Below, piece by piece: positions 1 through 6,513 of a stretch of 6,513 nucleotides of DNA. This DNA is from Phyllobacteriaceae bacterium. GTDB taxonomy: Bacteria > Pseudomonadota > Alphaproteobacteria > Rhizobiales > Rhizobiaceae. The stretch is from assembly GCA_024645155.1 (NCBI GenBank), contig JAHEGF010000069.1:7299-13811 (forward strand), given 5' to 3'. A program made the position numbers and the translations under genes. Within the stretch, counting starts at the first letter, position 1, and each line of letters opens with the position of its first letter. The notes under the pieces were generated by a model. It saw only the letters and a list, made by a program, of their open reading frames with translations, was not told the DNA's origin and did not search any database.

Positions 1-40
1 AACTGGCAATCACCAAATAGCGAGTTGCATATGCGGGGGT

Positions 41-74
41 GAAAAATCGGGGGCCGGCGTGTCCCCGTTTTTTT
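41..74 (+). terminator. Intrinsic (rho-independent) terminator, possibly bidirectional
   Basis: A GC-rich stem pairs 48-54 (CGGGGGC) with 61-67 (GTCCCCG), including one G-T pair, around a 6-nt loop, and is followed at once by a run of seven T (68-74). This is a textbook + strand terminator. It implies a + strand gene ending just left of or at the window edge. One frame stops at 18-20 (TAG), which would fit, but the few codons visible do not identify it. On the - strand the same stem is followed by GATTTTTC, so it may also end transcripts coming from acs or from the short reading frame at 217-282. Confidence 0.75.
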
Positions 75-165
75 GCAGCGCATAGCTGTCATCGGCAAAA
101 TGAAACGCCGCCCCGTGATCCTGGACTATTACCAGCGGGACGGCGCCGCAATTTCAGTCGGAAGG

Positions 166-200
166 ACGGAGCCTGATGGAAGGAATGAATTCCGCTCCGT
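166..200. repeat. Short inverted repeat / hairpin
   Basis: ACGGAGC (166-172) pairs with GCTCCGT (194-200), a perfect 7-bp stem around a 21-nt loop. The loop contains a further small palindrome near 182-193. No T run follows on either strand, so it does not look like a terminator. On the - strand it would lie in the 3' untranslated part of the 217-282 reading frame, between its stop codon and the terminator at 41-74. Confidence 0.4.
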
Positions 201-216
201 GCTTCACGCCGTAGCT

Positions 217-282
217 TCAGAGGTTGCTCCGAAGGAATGACGATCCGCTCAAGCCCACCATCTTCCGAAAATCACTCGACAT
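217..282 (-). CDS. Putative small protein, 21 aa
   Basis: This is a 21-codon frame that begins MSSDFRKMVG, ends SSFLRSNL and stops at TGA (217-219). I do not recognise it. The case for translation is the ribosome binding site: AGGAGGTGATC lies 7 nt (counted from AGGAGG) ahead of ATG and equals the full complement of the 16S rRNA 3' tail. The peptide is polar and basic (3 R, 1 K) with no membrane segment. It lies 96 nt downstream of the acs stop on the same strand and could be read from the acs transcript or from its own promoter. A TTGACG hexamer sits at 342-347, but I see no good -10 at the right distance. After the stop come a hairpin (166-200) and the possibly bidirectional terminator (41-74). 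It could be a free-standing small protein, a leader peptide, or the translated part of a small RNA. Confidence 0.4.
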   Translation of the reverse strand: MSSDFRKMVGLSGSSFLRSNL

Positions 283-284
283 CA

Positions 285-295
285 GATCACCTCCT
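285..295 (-). promoter_or_regulatory. Near-perfect Shine-Dalgarno site of the 21-aa frame
   Basis: On the - strand this reads AGGAGGTGATC. It is an 11-nt complement of the 16S rRNA 3' end, so the + strand here reads exactly as that tail, GATCACCTCCT. Spacing from AGGAGG to the ATG at 280-282 is 7 nt, which is optimal. It is clearly better than the site of any other gene in the window. Confidence 0.6.
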
Positions 296-378
296 CTCGA
301 TTCGTTGAACACAAATCCACTGTGAGTCGAATTTCCGATCGCGTCAAGGCTGTCTGATATTTTCGGAACGGCCGGAGT

Positions 379-2331
<1,953 letters not shown>

Positions 2332-2410
2332 ATCAACATACTCCCATTCGGATACATCCCCCGGAACTGGCGCCTTCAACGCGTACCCGGTTTGGTTCAT
2401 GTGTGCTTAG

Positions 2411-2444
2411 CATTTGTGAAATGACAATGAAAATTAGACAAATG
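2411..2444. promoter_or_regulatory. Widely spaced inverted repeat in the acs/usg control region
   Basis: CATTTGT (2411-2417) and ACAAATG (2438-2444) form a perfect 7-bp inverted repeat with 20 nt between the arms, and the AT-rich spacer contains TGAAATGACAATGAAAA. It lies 80-113 bp upstream of the acs start and 147-180 bp upstream of usg. The arms are about two and a half helical turns apart, so a dimeric regulator gripping both is possible, but I cannot name one. No convincing -35/-10 pair for either gene was found in 2332-2590. Confidence 0.3.
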
Positions 2445-2484
2445 GTCAGCGCTGCAAAATTGTTCCCTACAAAGGAATAAGCTC

Positions 2485-2529
2485 ATGCTTGTGATCCGGT
2501 GCACAGGCAAGAACCGTGCGGCCAATTAG
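2485..2529 (+). CDS. Possible 14-aa upstream reading frame ahead of usg
   Basis: ATG at 2485 follows AAAGGA with 8 nt between, and the frame encodes MLVIRCTGKNRAAN before TAG. It ends 61 nt before the usg start. It has no run of one regulatory amino acid, as an attenuator leader would, and no obvious terminator hairpin follows. Chance is a fair explanation: a short frame behind a weak AGGA motif is common. Confidence 0.15.
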   Translation: MLVIRCTGKNRAAN

Positions 2530-2590
2530 CGCATTCTTAATGAAAACGGTACAGAATCTGCCGATGGGAGGCCGTTGACGGAGTGCTAAG

Positions 2591-2863
2591 ATGCGCGATC
2601 CATCTGAAATCCGGCTGATGCTCGAAGGTTATGGCCTGACAACTGCCGAGATACTATACCATATGCCCGACCATCCCCATTTACTGCAAAGCTACGTTTG
2701 GCAGGACTATGATCTGGCACCGAAGTTTCCGGTGCTGGTCAAGTTCGTCGAGTTCTGGAAGGCAAAACTCGACGGCCCCCTGCATTCGATCCGCTACACG
2801 CACAAGAAACTGATTTCTCCCGGCGAATGGCGCAATGTCCGCGGTGAATTCGTGGTGCACTGA
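2591..2863 (+). CDS. usg: Usg family protein
   Basis: A 90-aa cytoplasmic protein with no signal peptide or membrane segment. It is recognised as Usg by the family's conserved stretches: LEGYGLTTAEILYHMPDHP (9-27), LLQSYVWQDYDLAPKFP (31-47), FWKAKLDGPLHS (55-66) and a C-terminal I.PGEWR..RGEF. The family name comes from its position beside tryptophan genes in Caulobacter. Its function is unknown, and despite the name no trp gene is seen here, so the tryptophan link is not supported by this context. Length and both ends match the family. GGAG lies 7 nt before the ATG. It is divergent from acs and convergent with the exported protein gene at 3034-3450, so it is probably a single-gene transcript. 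Family assignment is firm, any biochemical role is not. Confidence 0.93.
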   Translation: MRDPSEIRLMLEGYGLTTAEILYHMPDHPHLLQSYVWQDYDLAPKFPVLVKFVEFWKAKLDGPLHSIRYTHKKLISPGEWRNVRGEFVVH

Positions 2864-2903
2864 GGCGAAGCAAAGAAACGCAAACCGGCTCGAGAATGGC
2901 GGT

Positions 2904-3051
2904 TTTGAGGTCCTGGATTAGCCTGCTCAGCCGGTTACCTCGACTTTTGAGTTCCTTGACATTGAGCAGTCCTGGTATTTGCGGTTGTCAGGAGCAAAGT
3001 ACAGTCGGCCAAATGGCCGTCGAAGTAAGCAGGCTAATCCAGGACCTTAAA
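2904..3051. repeat. Nested inverted repeat between convergent genes (cruciform / long hairpin)
   Basis: 2908-2927 (begins AGGTCCTGGATT) is the exact reverse complement of 3028-3047, a perfect 20-bp inverted repeat. It extends outward to 2904 and 3051 with a single G-T mismatch. Inward, after a 7-nt one-sided bulge (2928-2934, CAGCCGG), 2935-2944 pairs with 3019-3028 at 9 of 10 positions, the last base being shared with the outer arm. Inside are two more hairpins: TCCTTGACA (2953-2961) with TGTCAGGA (2986-2993), one bulged T, and CGGCC-AAAT-GGCCG (3006-3019). A competing pairing, AACCGGCT (2883-2890) with AGCCGGTT (2929-2936), would capture the left arm. There is no T run on either side and I see no target-site duplication. 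The right arm holds the stop codon and last codons of the gene at 3034-3450. It could be a palindromic intergenic repeat, a MITE-like remnant, a processing signal for two convergent mRNAs, or a structured RNA. Confidence 0.85.
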
Positions 3052-3450
3052 TGCGAACATTCGGGAGACCATCGCGCCGCCATGAAATAGCGTCTCGAAG
3101 TGATCATCACCCAGAGCCTGCACAGTGAAACAACTCGCGCGTTCCCCAACAGATTCACCCCACCAGGTGAGTTCATAGCAGAGGACGTTATCAGCGATTT
3201 TCCAGGTGCCCGTATCCGCACATTCTCCATCCCTGCTACCTACTCTCAGGCAAACCGCGCCATCCTCGCTCCAAGTCCAGAAACCGTATTCGGCATGTTC
3301 GGCCTGCCACTGACCGCGGAGTGCCAAATCATTGAGCGCTTCACCGTCAAGGTCATCAGCATGGGCAGGAATCAGAAAAGGTGATGCTGCCGTCAGGAAA
3401 ATCACGAGCAAAAACTTCACCACAATATTTCTGACTGCAGAAAACGCCAT
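3034..3450 (-). CDS. Small predicted exported protein of unknown function
   Basis: 138 aa from the chosen ATG. Residues 1-31 look like a Sec signal peptide: basic V6-RN-IVVK start, hydrophobic core FLLVIFLTAASPFLI and cleavage site AHA|DD after A31, so the ~107-aa mature protein should be periplasmic or secreted. The mature part is acidic and rich in Trp and Gly, with four Cys (C67, C77, C91, C107) that could form two disulfides. It has a repeated pattern of short beta strands (GFWTW, AVCLRV, GTWKI, VLCYELTWW, SCFTV), which suggests a small beta barrel or sandwich. It resembles uncharacterised small rhizobial exported proteins such as those grouped as DUF995, but that is only an impression. 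AGGGG lies 7-8 nt before this ATG. The frame is open to 3555, but that longer start would bury the signal peptide. The last codons and stop lie in the inverted repeat at 2904-3051. Confidence 0.72.
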   Translation of the reverse strand: MAFSAVRNIVVKFLLVIFLTAASPFLIPAHADDLDGEALNDLALRGQWQAEHAEYGFWTWSEDGAVCLRVGSRDGECADTGTWKIADNVLCYELTWWGESVGERASCFTVQALGDDHFETLFHGGAMVSRMFAFKVLD

Positions 3451-3571
3451 TTCTTTTCCCCTACCGATTTGCCCCGGCGACCGATCTTCAGAAATGAAGA
3501 GGTCACGAATGCAACCAATTTTGACGACCGTTTGTCTGGCATGGATGCGCGCCATGCGCTGACAATGGCCG

Positions 3572-3600
3572 ATAATATATCACCATCGCACAGGTGTCAG
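3572..3600 (-). promoter_or_regulatory. Predicted sigma70-type promoter for the exported protein gene
   Basis: On the - strand a -35 CTGACA (3595-3600) is followed by a 17-nt spacer and a -10 TATTAT (3572-3577), close to consensus in both boxes and spacing. Transcription would begin near 3565, giving a leader of about 115 nt before the ATG at 3450. It lies 21 bp past the yggS stop, so the exported protein gene is probably not just read through from yggS. Confidence 0.5.
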
Positions 3601-3620
3601 CATGGTTCCTTGGGCCTAAA

Positions 3621-4286
3621 TCATCCCCTTGCTCCGAAGTTCGCGGAACCGACACGCACCGAAGTCGCTCCGAAGGCGATCGCGGTCTCGTAATCGTCGG
3701 ACATGCCCATGGACAATTCCTTGACGCCCGCCTCGCGCGCCAGTTTTTCAAGCAGTGCGAAATGCGGCCCGGGGTTTTCATCGAATGGCGGAATGCACAT
3801 CAGTCCGACGATTTCCAGCCCGTGGATATCCCTGCAACGCGTTACAAACGCTACGGCCTCACGCGGTTCGATGCCGGCCTTTTGCGGTTCGATGCCGGTA
3901 TTGACCTGCACATAGAGCCGCGTGGTCCTGCCCTGCTTGTTCATTTCCTTGGCGATCTCGCGGGCGATCTTGTCGCGGTCCACCGTTTCAATGACATCAA
4001 ACAGCGCGACAGCGGCAGCGGCCTTGTTGGACTGCAGCGGACCGATCAGGCGGAGTTCCAGGCCGGCAAACCGTGATTTCAGCGCCGGCCATTTGCCTTG
4101 CGCTTCCTGTACGCGATTTTCGCCAAAAACATGGTGTCCTGCCAAGATCAACGGGCGAATGGCGTCGGCATCGTGTGTTTTCGAGACGGCAACCAGTGTC
4201 ACGCTGCCAGCCTTGCGCCCTGCCTTGGCCTCGGCTGCTGCAATTGCGTCACTGACTTCACCCAGCCGGGCAACGGCATCGCTCAT
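3621..4286 (-). CDS. yggS: YggS family pyridoxal 5'-phosphate homeostasis protein
   Basis: A 221-aa cytoplasmic protein of the YggS/PipY/PLPHP family, a single-domain alanine-racemase-like TIM barrel that binds PLP but has no known catalytic activity. It buffers PLP and affects B6 and amino/keto-acid balance. Diagnostic motifs: LVAVSKT (31-37) with PLP-binding K36, matching K36 of the E. coli protein, then VFGENRVQE, LIGPLQSNK, GLMCIPP, and the phosphate-binding SMGMSDDYETAI..G.TSVRVGS near the C-terminus. Length is normal. The ATG at 4286 has GGAG about 10 nt upstream, and the frame's upstream extension (to 4580) only overlaps leuS antisense. Odd points: the closing motif reads GSANFGARG where the family usually has Ile in place of Asn, and an in-frame 21-nt periodicity gives GIEPQKA-GIEPREA. 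It is divergent from leuS, with 101 bp between them. Confidence 0.95.
   Translation of the reverse strand: MSDAVARLGEVSDAIAAAEAKAGRKAGSVTLVAVSKTHDADAIRPLILAGHHVFGENRVQEAQGKWPALKSRFAGLELRLIGPLQSNKAAAAVALFDVIETVDRDKIAREIAKEMNKQGRTTRLYVQVNTGIEPQKAGIEPREAVAFVTRCRDIHGLEIVGLMCIPPFDENPGPHFALLEKLAREAGVKELSMGMSDDYETAIAFGATSVRVGSANFGARG
3863..3898. repeat. 15-bp direct repeat within yggS
   Basis: GCGGTTCGATGCCGG occurs at 3863-3877 and again at 3884-3898, 21 bp (exactly seven codons) apart. It encodes the two GIEP units of GIEPQKAGIEPREA. Protein length is normal for the family, so this is unlikely to be an added heptad. It is more probably sequence convergence or a slipped-strand exchange. Confidence 0.7.
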
Positions 4287-4320
4287 ATCCGGTGGTCTCC
4301 AAAGTCTTGCCAGACGACTG

Positions 4321-4349
4321 TTGACGCTTGGCCAAAACCATGGTGAAGG
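4321..4349 (+). promoter_or_regulatory. Weak candidate promoter for leuS
   Basis: A TTGACG hexamer (4321-4326) has a TGAAGG at 17-nt spacing (4344-4349). The -35 is good and the -10 poor, which is tolerated in some alphaproteobacterial promoters. The 4287-4387 gap between yggS and leuS must hold promoters for both directions, and this is the best + strand candidate. No T-box or leader peptide was seen. Confidence 0.22.
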
Positions 4350-4387
4350 TCCCCGCCAAACCGATCTTTTGCAAGAGAAATCCGGTA

Positions 4388-6513
4388 ATGGCAACCGAGC
4401 GATACAATCCGCGTACGAGCGAACCGCGCTGGCAGAAGGCTTGGGACGAAGCCGGGCTTTTTGTGACATCGAACGATGATCCACGCGAAAAATACTATGT
4501 GCTGGAAATGTTTCCCTATCCGTCCGGGCGCATACACATGGGCCATGTCCGCAACTATGCGATGGGCGATGTCGTGGCACGGTACAAACGCGCGAAGGGG
4601 TTCAACGTCCTGCATCCGATGGGCTGGGATGCCTTCGGCATGCCGGCGGAAAATGCGGCGATGCAGAATAAGGTTCATCCGGCAAAATGGACCTACCAGA
4701 ATATCGACACGATGCGCAGCCAGCTGAAATCGATGGGCCTGTCGCTGGACTGGTCGCGCGAATTCGCCACCTGCGACGTCGATTACTATCACCGCCAGCA
4801 GATGCTTTTCGTTGACTTTTACAACAAGGGACTGGTTGGCCGGAAGATATCCAAGGTCAACTGGGACCCGGTTGACCAGACGGTGCTTGCCAATGAACAG
4901 GTGATTGATGGCAAGGGCTGGCGTTCGGGTGCGGATGTGGAGCAGCGCGAGCTTGCGCAGTGGGTGTTCAAGATCACCAACTACAGCCAGGATTTGCTCG
5001 ACTCGCTCGACAGGCTCGACCAGTGGCCCGAAAAGGTGCGCACCATGCAGCGCAACTGGATCGGACGTTCGAAAGGCCTGCTTATTCGCTGGGCGCTTGA
5101 CGAGAAAACCGCGCCCGAAGGCGAAAGCGTCCTGGAAGTTTACACGACGCGGCCCGACACGATATTCGGCGCATCTTTCATGGCCATTGCGGCAGATCAT
5201 CCGCTGGCCAGAGTAGCGGCTGAAAACAACCCGGAACTGAAATCCTTCTGTGATGAGTGCCGACGCCTGGGCACATCGGTTGCTGCTCTGGAAACCGCTG
5301 AAAAGAAAGGATTCGATACGGGAATACGGGTTGTGCACCCGTTCGATGAAAACTGGACGCTCCCGGTCTATGTGGCGAATTTCGTGCTGATGGACTACGG
5401 CACGGGTGCGATTTTCGGCTGTCCTTCTGGCGACCAGCGCGATCTCGATTTCGCCAACAAATACGGTTTGCCGGTCGTCCCGGTGGTGATGCCCGAAGAC
5501 GGGACTGCCGCGACATTCCAGATCACCGAAGAGGCCTATGTCGATGACGGGTTGATGATCAATTCGCGCTTCCTTGACGGCATGAAACCAAATGCCGCCT
5601 TTGAAGAGGTGGCAGACCGACTGGGCGCAATGGCGGTCGGCAACCGGCCGCAGGCAGACCGAAAGGTGCAGTACCGGCTGCGTGACTGGGGTGTTTCGCG
5701 GCAACGCTACTGGGGTTGCCCAATTCCGATGATCCATTGCGACGATTGCGGCATCGTGGCGGTTCCCAAGGAAAACCTGCCGGTGAAATTGCCGGACGAT
5801 GTCGAATTTGATCGGCCCGGCAATCCGCTCGATAGGCATCCGACCTGGGGCCGTGTCGATTGCCCGTCGTGCGGAAAGCCGGCACGGCGCGAAACAGATA
5901 CGATGGATACCTTCGTGGACTCGTCGTGGTATTTCGCGCGCTTTACCGCACCCGGGGAACACGAGCCGACGGATCCGGCGGCGGCCAACAGCTGGTTGCC
6001 GGTTGACCAGTATATCGGCGGCATAGAGCACGCGATCCTGCATTTGCTCTATTCGCGCTTCTTTACCCGGGCAATGCGTGAAACCGGGCATCTCGACCTG
6101 GATGAACCGTTCAAGGGCCTGTTCACGCAGGGAATGGTTGTTCACGAAACCTACAAGGGCGACGGCGGCTACGTTACTCCTGCCGAAATCCGCATCGAGG
6201 AAAGCGATGGCCGGCGCCGGGCCGTGCTGAGCGAAACCGGTGAGGAAGTCGCGATCGGCTCGATCGAGAAAATGTCGAAGTCTAAGAAAAACGTCGTTGA
6301 TCCCGACGACATCATCGCTTCCTACGGCGCCGATACGGCGCGCTGGTTCATGTTGTCGGATTCTCCACCGGAGCGTGATGTCATCTGGACCGAGGCCGGT
6401 GTCGAGGGTGCACACCGGTTTGTCCAGCGAGTCTGGAGGCTGATATCCGAAGCCGGCGCCGAATTGGCAAAGGTGAAGGCAATCGCGGCCGTGGACGGGA
6501 CGGCAGGCGCCGT
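4388..6513 (+). CDS. leuS: Leucyl-tRNA synthetase (3' end beyond window)
   Basis: Cytoplasmic class I aminoacyl-tRNA synthetase that charges tRNA-Leu. 708 codons are visible with no stop, about 80% of the usual ~870. Order: Rossmann catalytic fold with PYPSGRIHMGH (HIGH box HMGH at 50-53), CP1 editing domain (about 230-420) with TTRPDT (253-258) and GTGAIFGCPSGDQRD (338-352), second catalytic half with GVSRQRYWG, a zinc site CDDC (451-454) and CPSC (492-495), SSWYFAR, a leucine-specific insert just before KMSKS (628-632), and the first helix of the anticodon-binding domain. The zinc cysteines are absent in the E. coli enzyme but occur in many bacteria. The position before DQRD, usually His, is Gly348, while both Asp are kept. 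The start at 4388 gives the usual MATERYNPR. An in-frame ATG at 4340 adds 16 atypical residues without a Shine-Dalgarno site. The Shine-Dalgarno site at 4388 is weak (AAGAG). Confidence 0.98.
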   Translation, partial: MATERYNPRTSEPRWQKAWDEAGLFVTSNDDPREKYYVLEMFPYPSGRIHMGHVRNYAMGDVVARYKRAKGFNVLHPMGWDAFGMPAENAAMQNKVHPAKWTYQNIDTMRSQLKSMGLSLDWSREFATCDVDYYHRQQMLFVDFYNKGLVGRKISKVNWDPVDQTVLANEQVIDGKGWRSGADVEQRELAQWVFKITNYSQDLLDSLDRLDQWPEKVRTMQRNWIGRSKGLLIRWALDEKTAPEGESVLEVYTTRPDTIFGASFMAIAADHPLARVAAENNPELKSFCDECRRLGTSVAALETAEKKGFDTGIRVVHPFDENWTLPVYVANFVLMDYGTGAIFGCPSGDQRDLDFANKYGLPVVPVVMPEDGTAATFQITEEAYVDDGLMINSRFLDGMKPNAAFEEVADRLGAMAVGNRPQADRKVQYRLRDWGVSRQRYWGCPIPMIHCDDCGIVAVPKENLPVKLPDDVEFDRPGNPLDRHPTWGRVDCPSCGKPARRETDTMDTFVDSSWYFARFTAPGEHEPTDPAAANSWLPVDQYIGGIEHAILHLLYSRFFTRAMRETGHLDLDEPFKGLFTQGMVVHETYKGDGGYVTPAEIRIEESDGRRRAVLSETGEEVAIGSIEKMSKSKKNVVDPDDIIASYGADTARWFMLSDSPPERDVIWTEAGVEGAHRFVQRVWRLISEAGAELAKVKAIAAVDGTAGA

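Noticed and set aside
1..20. Tail of a + strand gene ending TAG at 18-20
   Set aside because: It would fit the terminator at 41-74, but five codons are too few to support a gene call.
12..216. Continuation of the 217-282 frame past its stop on the - strand (two further in-frame stretches)
   Set aside because: Two stop codons separate the stretches, no family is recognised and no recoding signal is seen. The last stretch runs through the terminator stem.
100..240. 46-codon + strand frame MKRRPVILDYYQ..., with GC-rich third positions at first
   Set aside because: There is no ribosome binding site before the ATG, it starts just after a terminator, it has no recognisable family, and it overlaps the better supported - strand frame at 217-282. 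A gene remnant cannot be excluded.
285..295. + strand GATCACCTCCT as a 16S rRNA 3' end fragment
   Set aside because: Only 11 nt match and no rRNA sequence flanks it. A Shine-Dalgarno site read on the other strand explains it.
2904..3051. Inverted repeat as an intrinsic terminator or integron attC site
   Set aside because: There is no T tract after either arm, and the core sites expected of attC are absent.
2896..3090. 64-codon + strand frame across the inverted repeat
   Set aside because: There is no ribosome binding site. The segment LRSWISLL appears in frames on both strands only because of the inverted repeat.
3594..4076. 160-codon + strand frame, and other + frames over yggS
   Set aside because: They are antisense to a clear yggS frame and have no recognisable protein features.
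4283..6415. 710-codon open frame on the - strand opposite leuS
   Set aside because: It is fully antisense to an unmistakable leuS frame, its translation shows no recognisable family, and long antisense frames arise from the GC-rich third-position bias of the real gene.

Overview
The window reads as a chromosomal housekeeping segment of an alphaproteobacterium, most likely in the Hyphomicrobiales (Rhizobiales). This rests on a Usg-family gene (a family best known from alphaproteobacteria), a YggS/leuS divergent pair, a LeuRS of alphaproteobacterial flavour (MATERYNPR start, GAIFGCP editing loop), moderately high GC with GC-rich third positions, and clear Shine-Dalgarno sites. There is no sign of phage, plasmid, insertion sequence, CRISPR or RNA genes.

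Layout, left to right. (1) 1-378 is a mostly non-coding stretch. It holds a strong intrinsic terminator for a + strand gene lying left of the window, a small hairpin, and on the - strand a 21-codon reading frame behind an almost ideal ribosome binding site. (2) 379-2331 (-) is acs, acetyl-CoA synthetase. (3) 2332-2590 is the divergent acs/usg control region, with a widely spaced inverted repeat. (4) 2591-2863 (+) is usg. (5) 2864-3033 is the gap between two convergent genes. It carries a nested inverted repeat whose right arm runs into the end of the next gene. (6) 3034-3450 (-) is a small predicted exported protein of unknown function with a good sigma70-type promoter. (7) 3621-4286 (-) is a YggS-family PLP homeostasis protein. 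(8) 4388 to the window end (+) is leuS, leucyl-tRNA synthetase, cut off by the window before its anticodon-binding domain is complete.

The genes do not form one pathway. Acs activates acetate, YggS keeps PLP levels in balance, LeuRS charges tRNA-Leu and Usg is uncharacterised. Two divergent pairs (acs/usg and yggS/leuS) and one convergent pair (usg/exported protein) mean that most genes must have their own promoters. I see no convincing novel multi-gene system. The parts most worth a second look are the nested inverted repeat at 2904-3051 and the short reading frame at 217-282.
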